A stretch of 64,000 bases of DNA. It comes from Anolis sagrei (lineage: Eukaryota; Chordata; Lepidosauria; Squamata; Anolidae). Positions 44,620 through 53,564 of the stretch are shown here, piece by piece. Each line of letters begins with the position of its first letter. Within the stretch, counting starts at the first letter, position 1. A model generated the notes under the pieces. The model was given only the letters and a program-made list of their open reading frames with translations. It was not told the origin of the DNA and did no database searches. The DNA is taken from the NCBI RefSeq assembly GCF_037176765.1, contig NC_090034.1:27846875-27910874 (forward strand), written 5' to 3'. Made by a program: the position numbers and the translations under genes.

Positions 44620-45785
44620 GCAAACAGTGGAATTGATCAGCAACTGAACATACTAGAGGGGTTTGGGGAGAATTCACCATGATTTATAGTTGTATAATTC
44701 ACCTGCAATCTAAGAGCACTCTAAACTCCACCAACGATGGATCTGGAACTAACTTGGCGCACAGAACACCCACAACCAACAAAAAATACCAGAAATCTTT
44801 GGATGGATTCATAGCAGTTGTAGTTCACCTACATCCAGAGTGCACTATGAACCCAAACAATGATAGATCTGGACCAAACTTGGCATGCATGTGCCCAAAT
44901 TTGAATACTGGTGGGTTTTGAGAGAAATTGGCCTGGACATTTTGGAGTTGTAGGTACTGGGATTTATAGTTCACCAGCAATCAACACTCACTCTGAACTC
45001 CACCAAAGATGGAATTGGACCAAACTTGGCAGACAGAGCCCCCCATGACTACCAAAAAATACTGGAAGTCTTTGGGGGAAATTCACCTTGATTTGGGAGA
45101 GCTGTAGTTCACCTACACCCAGAAAACACTGTGAACCCAAACACTGATGGATCTGGACCAAACTTGGCACACATACCTGATATGTTGAAATTTGATTACT
45201 AGCAGGGTTTGGGGGGAACTCACTTTCCCGAGTTGTAATTTACCCACAACCAGAGAAACGGTGACCTCCACCAATGATGGACCAAACTTGGCACACAGAA
45301 CCCCCATGACTAACTCAACCTACTGGAGGGGATTGAGGGGACTGATTCACCATAGTGGGAATTGTAGTTTACCCTACAGCCAGAGAGCATACTGAACCCC
45401 ACCGATGATGCATCTAGCGCAGTGATTCTCAACCTGTGGGCCACGGCCCAGCCATGGGCTGCGAATAATGAAAATATGGTCTGCAAACCTCCTTCCTCTT
45501 ATTTTATTTTATTTCTACTCCTTTCTGCAGAGCTGTCCAGCCCTGCCCCTTTTGGTACTAATGCTGGAGAGTGGTCCCTGGTCAAAGTGGTCTCTGATCA
45601 AAGTGGTCCCTGGTCAAAAAAGGTTGGGAACCACTGATCTAGAGCAAATTAAGTACTGATGGGGCTTTTCAGGGTTAACCTGGCATAATGTTAGTTGTAG
45701 TTCATGCACAACCGTACGCATTTTGTACAATTAAACAATTGACTTTTTCAAATAACCCGGGCAATGCCGAGTACCCATGGTAGAG
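44620..45785 (+). mobile_element. Non-autonomous Helitron, hAT element inside
   Basis: Repeated internal units of about 150-190 bp (CTCCACCAACGATGGATCTG, CCAAACTTGGCACACATACC, GTTTGGGGGGAACTCAC) and a right end CCCGGGCAATGCCGAGTACC with the short hairpin typical of lizard Helitrons. The left end is not defined. Confidence 0.72.
45420..45636 (+). mobile_element. hAT-type MITE inserted in the Helitron
   Basis: Ends CAGTGATTCTCAACCTGTGG and AAGGTTGGGAACCACTG. Flanked by ATCTAGCG and ATCTAGAG (45412-45419, 45637-45644), an 8-bp duplication with one change. An internal GTGGTCCCTGGTCAAA direct repeat is present. Confidence 0.82.
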
Positions 45786-45820
<35 letters not shown>

Positions 45821-45849
45821 CTAATAATAATATAACACAACAAAGAACT

Positions 45850-46320
45850 GGTGGGATAACAAGTCCGGGGAGGCCCTGCTCTCGATCCTGCCTGCGTCAC
45901 AGGCACGGCTGGCGGGGACGAGAGATAGGGCCTTCTCGGTGGTGGCTCCTCGGCTGTGGAACACCCTTCCCGTGGACATCAGGCTAGCTCCCTCCCTGTT
46001 GATATTCCGCAGGAAGTTAAAGACCTGGCTGTTTAAGAAGGCTTTTGAACAAGAAGTGCAATGACTGGTAATTTGACTATAGGAATGGAACAACGGAAAT
46101 GTTATTGGATTGTGGTTTTGACGATGAGACGATTCGGAATGGCTTCTGTAGTAATGTTGATGTTTTGATAAGATGTTTTTTGATAATAATGAATTGTGGA
46201 TTATTTTACACTATGTTTTGTATTTTGCACCTGTTTTCTATGTTGTACACCGCAATGAGTTGCCCTTGGGCTGAGAATTGTGGTATATAAGCGAAGTAAA
46301 TAAATAAATAAATAAATAAA
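45850..46320 (+). mobile_element. L2-type LINE 3' end with (AAAT)n tail
   Basis: GGGGACGAGAGATAGGGCCT, CCTGGCTGTTTAAGAAGGC, CACCGCAATGAGTTGCCCTT and an AAATA tail. Confidence 0.75.
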
Positions 46321-46321
46321 A

Positions 46322-46825
46322 TAACAAGCCTGAAAAAGTTACAGAAAATGAACATGTCAAACTACTCTGGGACTTCCGAATTCAGACTGGCAGAGTTTTG
46401 GAGCCCAATACTCCTGACCTCACAATCGTGTTAAAAAACAAAGTATGGATTGTCAATATTGCAATCCCAGGTGACAGCAGGATTGCAGAGAAACAACTGG
46501 AAAAGCTGACACAATATGAGGATTTAAAAATCGAACTGAAAAGACTCTGGCACAAGCCAGTCAAGGTGCTCCCAGTGGTGATCGGCACACTGGGTGCAGT
46601 GCCTAAAGACCTTGGTTTGCACTTAAACACAATGGGTGCTGACAAAATTACCATCTGCCAGCTGCAGAAGGCCACCTTACTGGGATCTGCACGCATTATT
46701 TGCTGATACATCACACAGTCCTAGACACTTGGGAAGTGTCCGATGTGTGATCTAATACAATAGCCAGTAGAGTGATCTTGTTTGCTGCGGACTCATCTTG
46801 TTGTGTTTCAAATAATAATAATAAT
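46322..46825 (+). mobile_element. R4-type LINE, 3' part
   Basis: Encodes VWIVNIAIPGDSRIAEKQLE and VIGTLGAVPKDLGLHLNTMG, ends CCTAGACACTTGGGAAGTGT and (AAT)n. It begins directly at the (AAAT)n tail of the preceding L2. Confidence 0.82.
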
Positions 46826-47016
46826 AATAATAATAATAGAGAATACATAGCCACTTTGAGTCTGCTTCAGGAGACATTAAGCAGAGTATGAATAAAGATA
46901 ATAACAATAATAATAATAAAATCGATACATAGCCGCTTTGAGTCTTCTTCGGGATAAAGATAAAGGGGTACAAATAAATATAGTAGTAGTAGTAGTAGTA
47001 GTAGTAATAAAAAGAA

Positions 47017-47390
47017 AGATCTCAGACAAGCTCCTACACTGGCAGTCTTCAGGAAGAATTTGAAAACCTGGCTGTTCCAATGTGCCTTTTCAGATTAGGA
47101 ATTCTCCCAGTACCAAATCCCAGAAGCACTTTAGTACCAAAATCACCGCACACTGCACACCGCACTTATATCATAATCCCACACCCCTCTGACACATCAG
47201 CACTTTTAACCGTGTACCCCTACTTCGCCCGACTCAGTTTTTAATAATGTCTTGTTGTATTACCATTGTTATTGTTTTTCTGCTTAACTGTTTTTATTTG
47301 CCAGATGTTGTATTGTGTATTGTGTTGGGCTTCGGCCTATTGTAAGCCGCATCGAATCCTCCGGGAGATGCTAGCGGGGTACAAATAAAG

Positions 47391-47415
<25 letters not shown>
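47017..47415 (+). mobile_element. L2-type LINE 3' end with (AAT)n tail
   Basis: GAAAACCTGGCTGTTCCAAT to GGGGTACAAATAAAGATAAT, then (AAT)n. Confidence 0.7.
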
Positions 47416-47423
<8 letters not shown>

Positions 47424-47631
47424 GATAATAGCTGCTTTGAATCTGCTTTGGAAGAGATAAAGCGGGGTATGAATAAACATAATACTATTATTATTATTAT
47501 TACTACTACTACTACTAATAATAATAATAATATAAAGTAATAATAATAGTAATAATAATACATTGTAATATCAGTAATCGATACATAGACGCTTTGAGTC
47601 GCCTTCAGGAGAGATAATAATAATAATAATA

Positions 47632-47930
47632 ATGGAGACATCGTCCTTTCTTTCTGGAGGCCTGCCTGCTTCCTTGACGCACCTGCCGCACGCAGGCTTC
47701 CCCCTCTTCGCCTCCTGCTGCTTCTCCGCCGCCTTTCCCGGCCCGGCGCGGGCCCTCTTGCCCCGCAACCGTTGCATGGCGCTTCACGCGACTCCCCAGC
47801 CTGAGAGGCCTCGCTTCAGAGGTAGGCGCTAAGGGATATGGGAGGGAGGGAGGAGGCCGGCCTATCAGGAGCCAAGAAGCGCCCGCAGGCCCGCCCACAA
47901 TCCCTCCCAACCGCCGGCACCGTCATTATT
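47632..47930 (-). promoter_or_regulatory. CpG-rich block, likely VRK3 promoter
   Basis: Dense in CpG and G/C compared with AT-rich flanks. It includes GGCGGG-like boxes and a strong donor on the minus strand about 5.4 kb upstream of the VRK3 ATG exon. No TATA box was seen, as is usual for a housekeeping gene. Confidence 0.55.
47683..47777 (-). CDS. Possible first VRK3 exon with in-frame extension
   Basis: An ATG at 47777 opens a frame MQRLRGKRARAGPGKAAEKQ followed by QEAKRGKPACG, ending at the donor AG|GTGCGT. Spliced to the acceptor at 42240 it reads GGC AGA ATG GCT, in frame with the conventional VRK3 start, and would add 32 basic residues. It may equally be a 5' UTR exon whose open frame is accidental, since GC-rich sequence often stays open. 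Confidence 0.4.
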
Positions 47931-48150
47931 ATTATCATCAATATCATCATCATCATATTATTATTTTATATTATTACATTTTATTATGCTATTTTTATAA
48001 TATCATTATATTGATTTTCTAAATTATTAAACCGATTAGTTTATTATTATAATGGTTATTTTATTGTTTTTGTATTAATGATTACAGTAATTATTTTCCC
48101 TCAGTTCTTGTGGGTTTTTTCGGGCTATATGGCCATGTTCTAGAGGCATT

Positions 48151-48195
48151 TCTCCTGACGTTTCGCCTGCATCTATGGCAAGCTTCCTCAGAGGG
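48151..48195 (-). ncRNA. Hammerhead-like motif, left arm
   Basis: As other copies, but A replaces the extra U after the CTGAGGA core; its inverted partner at 48348-48394 has the same change. Confidence 0.6.
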
Positions 48196-48347
48196 TGAGG
48201 TCTGCTGGAGCTGGGAAAAAAGGGGTTTATATATCTGTGGAATGACCAGGGTGAGACACACCTAGCCCAACTTACAAAAGCCTTTTGTCTCACCCTGGTC
48301 ATTCCACAGATATATAAACCCCTTTTTTCCCAGCTCCAGCAGACCTC

Positions 48348-48394
48348 ACCCTCTGAGGAAGCTTGCCATAGATGCAGGCGAAACGTCAGGAGAA
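48348..48394 (+). ncRNA. Hammerhead-like motif, right arm
   Basis: Inverted partner of 48151-48195, sharing its private base. Confidence 0.6.
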
Positions 48395-48734
48395 ATGCCT
48401 CTAGAACATGGGCATATAGCCCGAAAAAACCCACAAGAACTGAGTGATCCCGGCCATGAAAGCCTTCGACAATACAGTAATTATTTTATTATTTTTATGA
48501 CTATCATAGTATTGCATTCTATTATTTATTAATTATTTTATTGTGACATTATTTTATTATATCAATATATTATTTTAATATTTATATTATTTTATTTTCT
48601 TTATATTATTTTATTTGCGGGCTTTAGGAAAGGCAAAAGCTACACATCGCAAGTGTTGAACCTGACTCAGCACATAGAAGATGCTCAGTTCTTGTGGGTT
48701 TTTTCAGGCTATATGGCCATGTTCTAGAGGCATT

Positions 48735-48779
48735 TCTCCTGACGTTTCGCCTGCATCTATGGCAAGCATCCTCAGAGGT
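48735..48779 (-). ncRNA. Hammerhead-like motif, left arm
   Basis: Standard core on the minus strand, facing the copy at 48783-48827 across three bases. Confidence 0.6.
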
Positions 48780-48782
48780 GAG

Positions 48783-48827
48783 GTCTCTGAGGATGCTTGC
48801 CATAGATGCAGGCGAAACGTCAGGAGA
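48783..48827 (+). ncRNA. Hammerhead-like motif, right arm
   Basis: Standard core on the plus strand. Confidence 0.6.
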
Positions 48828-50312
48828 AATGCCTCTAGAACATGGCCATATAGCCCAAAAAAACCCACAAGAACCTAGTGATTCAAGCCATGAAAGCCTT
48901 CGACAATACATAGAACATGGCTTTGAAAGGCAGCAGATCACAGGAGCTGTCTTCATAGACCTGTCAGCACCCAATGACACTGTAAAGAATCGCCTTCTTC
49001 TGAGGAAAATGTATAATATCATAAAGGATTACCACCTCACCTGCTTCATAGGAAATCTGCTACAAAAGAGCAGCTTTTTTGTTGAGTTCCAGGGCCAGAG
49101 AAGCAGATGGCGGAAACAGAAGAACGGCCTGCCTCAGGGGAACGTGCTTGCTCCATCCATGTTCAACATTTACACAAATAACCATCCACGGCCAGAAGGG
49201 ACAGAGAGTTTCATCTATGCTGACGATTGTGCCATCACTGCCCAAGCAGGGACCTTTGAAATGGTTGCATAGAAGCTCTCCGAAGCTTTAGGCGCTCTTA
49301 CTGTCTATTACAGGGAAAACCAGCTGATTCCTAACCCATCTAAAACACAGAAGTGTATTTTTCACCTTAAGAATAGAGAAGCATCTCGAGCTCTGAGGAT
49401 TACCTGGGAAGGAATCCCACTGGAGCACTGCAGCACACAAAATAATTGGGAGATACCCTGGACCATGTTCTGACTTACAAGAAGCACTGCTTGACTATCA
49501 AGCAAAAAGTGAACTCTAGAAATAATATGATACGAAAGGTGACTGGCACAACCTGGGGATCACAACCAGACACAGTGAAGGCATCTTCCCTTGCTCTTTG
49601 CTACTCTGCTGCTGAATGTGCATGCCCAGTGTGGAACACATCTCACCACATTAAAACAGTGTATGTGGCTCTTAATGAGACATGCCGCATTATCACAGGA
49701 TGTCTACGCCTCACACCACTGGAGAAATTATACTGTTTGGCCAGTATTGCACCACCTGACATTCACTGGGAAGTAGCAGCCAACAATCAAAGGACTAAGG
49801 CAGTGACATCTCTGGCCCATCCCCAGTTCAGATATCAGCCAGCACACCAACGCCTTAAATCAAGAAATAGGTTTTTTTAGATCTACAGAGATACTCGCAG
49901 GAACAGCAAGTGAGAGTCCAAAAGTGGCAGGCTCAAACCCGGAACCTCAAGCCATGGCTGATACCGAATGAGAGAATCCCTCCTGAGCACACAGAATAGA
50001 TGACTTGGAAGGCACTGAACAGACTGCGTTCTGGCACCATGAGATGCAGAGCTAACCTTAAGAAATGGGGCCACAAAGTGGAGTCCACGACATGCGGGTT
50101 TGGAGAAAAGCAAAACATAGACCACCTATTACAATGCAGTCTGAATCCTGCCACATGCACAATGGAGGACCTTCTTATAGCAACACCAGAGGCACTCCAA
50201 GTGGCCAGCTACTGGTCAAAGGACATTTAGTATCATGCCAAGTTTTTAAAGCTTTGTGTTTTTTAAATACATTGCAACTGTACTCTCGGTTTGCTTCTGA
50301 CAATACAAATAA

Positions 50313-50520
50313 TGCAGCCTGAGCCCTGCCACATGCACGATGGAGGACCTTCTTGCGGCAACACCAGAGGCACTCCAAGTGGCCAGATACTGGTCAAAGG
50401 ACATTTAATCAGCTACCAAGTTTGCAAAATTTGTGGGGTTTTTAAAATCTGTTTGTTTGTTTTGTTCTGTTAGAAATGTAATACAATGTTCTGGTTGCGG
50501 ATTACACGATAAATAAATAA
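50313..50520 (+). mobile_element. Same LINE family, 3' end only
   Basis: Repeats the last 200 bp (CCTGCCACATGCACGATGGA, GGCACTCCAAGTGGCCAG) and ends with (ATAA)n; directly abuts the RADX retrocopy. Confidence 0.75.
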
Positions 50521-50521
50521 A

Positions 50522-52790
50522 TCCCCTTGAAACACAGGTGGCTCCTGGAGCCTTCACAGGCTCCAGATTATCTACAATTGAAATCGCTTTGAATCCTTAG
50601 ACCCTGAAATGAAGATTAGCATCATTCCTGAACATCAAGTTATAGCAGAGTGGGAGTTGCCTGAAGTTAAATATCAGTTTATAACAAGGTCTGAATTAGA
50701 CAACCTGCTAAATAATCACTGCTGTGATATTATTGGACTTGTGCAATATGTAGGAAGGACTCAATGCACAAGGAAAAGGGAACATGGGAGAGGATTTTTG
50801 GATGAGTCGCTGTGTGCATTTTATCAATGGGACCTCAGAGCAGCCCTTCATACTGGAATTGTTTGCTACATGTCAACCAGATGTATTTGAAGGAATTCAC
50901 CCAATGACATACTTGGTATGTACACAGATGCGGGTGATACGAGATGAAGCTGAGAATGGCTCCTCTACAGTTTACCTGACCACTAGTAATGAAAGTCAGG
51001 TATTTAGCACAAAGACCAGCCATATACAAAAGATACCAAAGTGAAAAACTTTATTCAATGGATTAGAACACAGAGGCGAGCTTCTCATATGGAGAGAATG
51101 GCCATTAGTGGATATTACTCTTTCCCACCCGTCCAACCAGATGATTGCATTACATTTCTAACAGAACAAAAAACAAACAAACAGACACAAAACAAAATTT
51201 GCAAGCTTGGTAGTTGATTAAATGTCCTTTGACCAGTATCTGGCCACTTGGGAGTGCCTCTGGTGTTGCCGCAAGAAGGCCCTCCATTGTGCATGTGGCA
51301 GGGCTCAGGTTGCATTGCAGCAAGTGGTCAGTGGTTTGCTCCTCTCCACACTCGCATGTCGTGGATTCCACTTTGTAGTCCCATTTCTTAAGATTGGCTC
51401 TGCATCTCGTGGTGCCAGAGCGCGTTCTGTTCAGCGCCTTCCAAGTCGCCCAGTCTTCTGTGTGCCCAGGAGGGAGTCTCTCATTTGGTATCAGCCATTG
51501 GTTGAGATTCTGGGTTTGAGCTTGCCACTTTTGGACTCTTGCTTGCTGAGGTGTTCCAGCGAGTGTCTCTGTAGAACTTAGAAAACTATTTCTTGATTTA
51601 AGTCGTTGACGTGCTGGCTGATACCCAAACAAGGGCTGAGCTGGGGATGTCACTGCCTTGGTTCTTTCACTATTGGCTGCTACTTCCCGGCAGATGTCAG
51701 GTGGTGCAATGCCGGCTAAACAGTGTAATTTCTCCAGTGGTGTAGGGCGCAGACACCCCGTGATTATTTAAAATGAAACAAAGTCAAGGAGTGAAGGAAG
51801 AAGCAACACATTCCTTTAAAAATAGCAAAGAAATAGCTGGTGTGCCTGTAAGAGTCCAAGCATAGAGGATGTGCCGTAAAGCACTCTCTGGGTAGCAAAG
51901 ACAACTTAACACAACATTTAAACAACAGCAGCATTTTCCCAGAAAGCCTCCCTTGTAAATTTAATGACACACATTATGTGACAATACAGTCTTCAGACAG
52001 TCAGATGCAAACCCAGTGTGCAACAAATGGAGAAGCAGGTACCTTTGAAAATGTATCCTCCTGAATACTATGAAGTGGCTATTCTTCTGATAAATCACAT
52101 TGCTGTAGATGTTGCTTTCCTTCCCGTATATTGTCCTGAAGACTCCCATTTATTTCATGGAAAAGGTACAACCAGTTCTGTAGTGTGCCTCAGACAAGTG
52201 GTACTTCATGTCAACAAGAGTATTAACAATGAAGGGCATCCTGAAATATTTCCATTTACAGATGTAGTTGCAAAAGCCGCTGCTGACCTGGAGAAACATG
52301 TCATCTGTATCCTGGATATCTGTTCTGAAGGCGAAGGTCTTTGAGGTCTTTCTGAACAAAGTGTACTAAGTCAATGTAGCAAACCAAACATAGTTTATGA
52401 AGGATCAGATGGTGAAGAGGAATTAACATGTATTTCAGCATTTTCCTGCCACTGCTTGAGAAAAGCTTACTTAGCCAGCAGGATTGCAAAAGGAAGTCCC
52501 TAATCATTGGCTCCTAGGAAGATGCTTTTCTGTAAAAAGGTACATTGCCAAATGGTTCATCGTGACATCTTTCTTTGAGTGTTGGGTTGCAAGACAGGCC
52601 AAACACTGTCCTGTGAATAGATCTTTGCACAGGTAGAAAAAATTGGCCAATTAAGAACTGCATACTTAATTGGTTGGCATCTAAGCTTGATGATGTTCCC
52701 AAACTTTTACCACAATAGTGAATTCTCTCTGTGATTTTTCTGAAAGCTTCCAAGTATCACTGAAGTGAAATGAGACGTGTCAAGAAACAA
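50522..52790 (+). pseudogene. RADX processed pseudogene, split by a LINE
   Basis: Intronless plus-strand sequence whose frames read like RADX, the ssDNA-binding RPA-like antagonist of RAD51 at stalled forks. Segments: IIPEHQVIAEWELPEVKYQF, DIIGLVQYVGRT, GTSEQPFILELFATCQPDVF, PMTYLVCTQMRVIRDEAENG and LTTSNESQVF; after the LINE, PPEYYEVAILLINHI, LFHGKGTTSSVVCLRQVVLH and LEKHVICILDICSEGEGL. The frame shifts near 50780, several stops occur, and the part before IIPEH is missing. Absence of introns across what are many exons in the parent implies a retrocopy. No poly(A) tail or target duplication was found. A reverse-strand LINE occupies 51133-51765. Confidence 0.72.
51133..51768 (-). mobile_element. 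Same LINE family, inside RADX retrocopy
   Basis: Minus-strand 167-codon frame ending in the Cys-rich tail (WKALNRTRSGTTRCRANLKK, CECGEEQTTDHLLQCNLSP), more intact than the 48.6 kb copy, so probably younger. Confidence 0.82.
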
Positions 52791-52799
52791 CTGCTAAAA

Positions 52800-53345
52800 T
52801 TAGATTGTCCCATTTCATCTTCTTACTGACAATTTGAAGGAATTGGGAGAGGAACAAAGAAAATGTGTAAGGTTTCTGAATCTACACTGTGATCTCCTGG
52901 TTTCTGAAAATGACTATTTTCTTAAAGAAGCCAACATTACCTAAGGCTGGGAGGGGTTCCCTTTTTGTTATCCAGCCCTTTTGTTTGCTGGGCCAAACGA
53001 GAATAATTATACTGTCAGTTGTGTTTTTATAACATCTCTCTGCCCTGCAAAGCTGGTCATTTCCAAGCACAACATTCAAATGAGAAATTATCATTTGACT
53101 CCTTTTGTAGAAATGGAAATGAAGTGAAGCTGCTGTTTATGTAGACCTTGTGGTTATCTCAGCCCCGGGAAATTTTTCAGATAACGCCTTCAGAAGGGCG
53201 TTATCTGCTGTGCAATACAAATGAAGAGCAAAGTACGCGTGTCTGTGCACATAGATATGTAGGTACACAAAAAGAAAAGTTGAATCTGTATGTGAGTTAG
53301 AACAAGGATATTTTTGAAGTGTAACCCCAATCATTCTCTCATTCA
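52800..53345. other. No recognised feature
   Basis: May include the 3' UTR of the RADX retrocopy; a short palindrome GATAACGCC...GGGCGTTATC lies at 53179-53204. Confidence 0.45.
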
Positions 53346-53349
53346 TTTA

Positions 53350-53560
53350 TACACACACACATCAGTTCCCAAGCTACGAACAAGATCGGTTTTGTAGGTT
53401 TGTTTTTTGTAGGTAAGTCGGAATGGGGGCATTTTTAAGTGTAACTCTAGCTTCTCTTTCTATACACACACACACAGGCAGTTCCCAAGTTGCAAACAAG
53501 AGAAGTTCTGCAGGTTTTTTTTAAAGCTGATTTTGTATGTAAGCTCTTTAAGATACAATA
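53350..53560 (-). mobile_element. Two GGCAGT-family end fragments
   Basis: CAGTTCCCAAGCTACGAACA and GGCAGTTCCCAAGTTGCAAA, about 115 bp apart, each beside (AC)n. Confidence 0.5.
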
Positions 53561-53564
53561 CACA

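Larger units (their letters stand above)
48098..48473. mobile_element. Palindromic Penelope-like element, 14-bp TSD
   Basis: Arms of about 157 nt (48102-48258 and 48285-48442) differ at about one base and share a private variant (AAGCTTGCC after CTGAGG). ACAGTAATTATTTT flanks the element at 48084-48097 and 48474-48487. Confidence 0.92.
48680..48907. mobile_element. Palindromic Penelope-like element inside a LINE
   Basis: Two inverted terminal-repeat arms (48684-48779 and 48783-48870) with a hammerhead-like core in each, then the PLE tail AAAGCCTTCGACAAT. ACATAGAA at 48672-48679 and 48908-48915 is the target duplication. The jockey-like LINE reads through on both sides. Confidence 0.88.
48608..50312 (+). 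mobile_element. Jockey/I-like LINE (clade not assigned), PLE inside
   Basis: Encodes GAVFIDLSAPNDTVKNRLLL, NGLPQGNVLAPSMFNIYTNN and SFIYADDCAIT (RT A, B, C motifs), later ACPVWNTSHHIKTVYVALNE and the Cys-rich C-terminal CGFGEKQNIDHLLQCSLNP. Several breaks. Interrupted by the PLE at 48680-48907. Confidence 0.8.

Noticed and set aside
47294-47641. 115-codon frame rich in Tyr, Leu and Ile
   Set aside because: Reads through (ATT)n/(AAT)n repeats and LINE tails.
47632-47832. Plus-strand frame in the CpG block
   Set aside because: GC-rich sequence keeps several frames open; the minus-strand donor and phase to VRK3 explain the block better.
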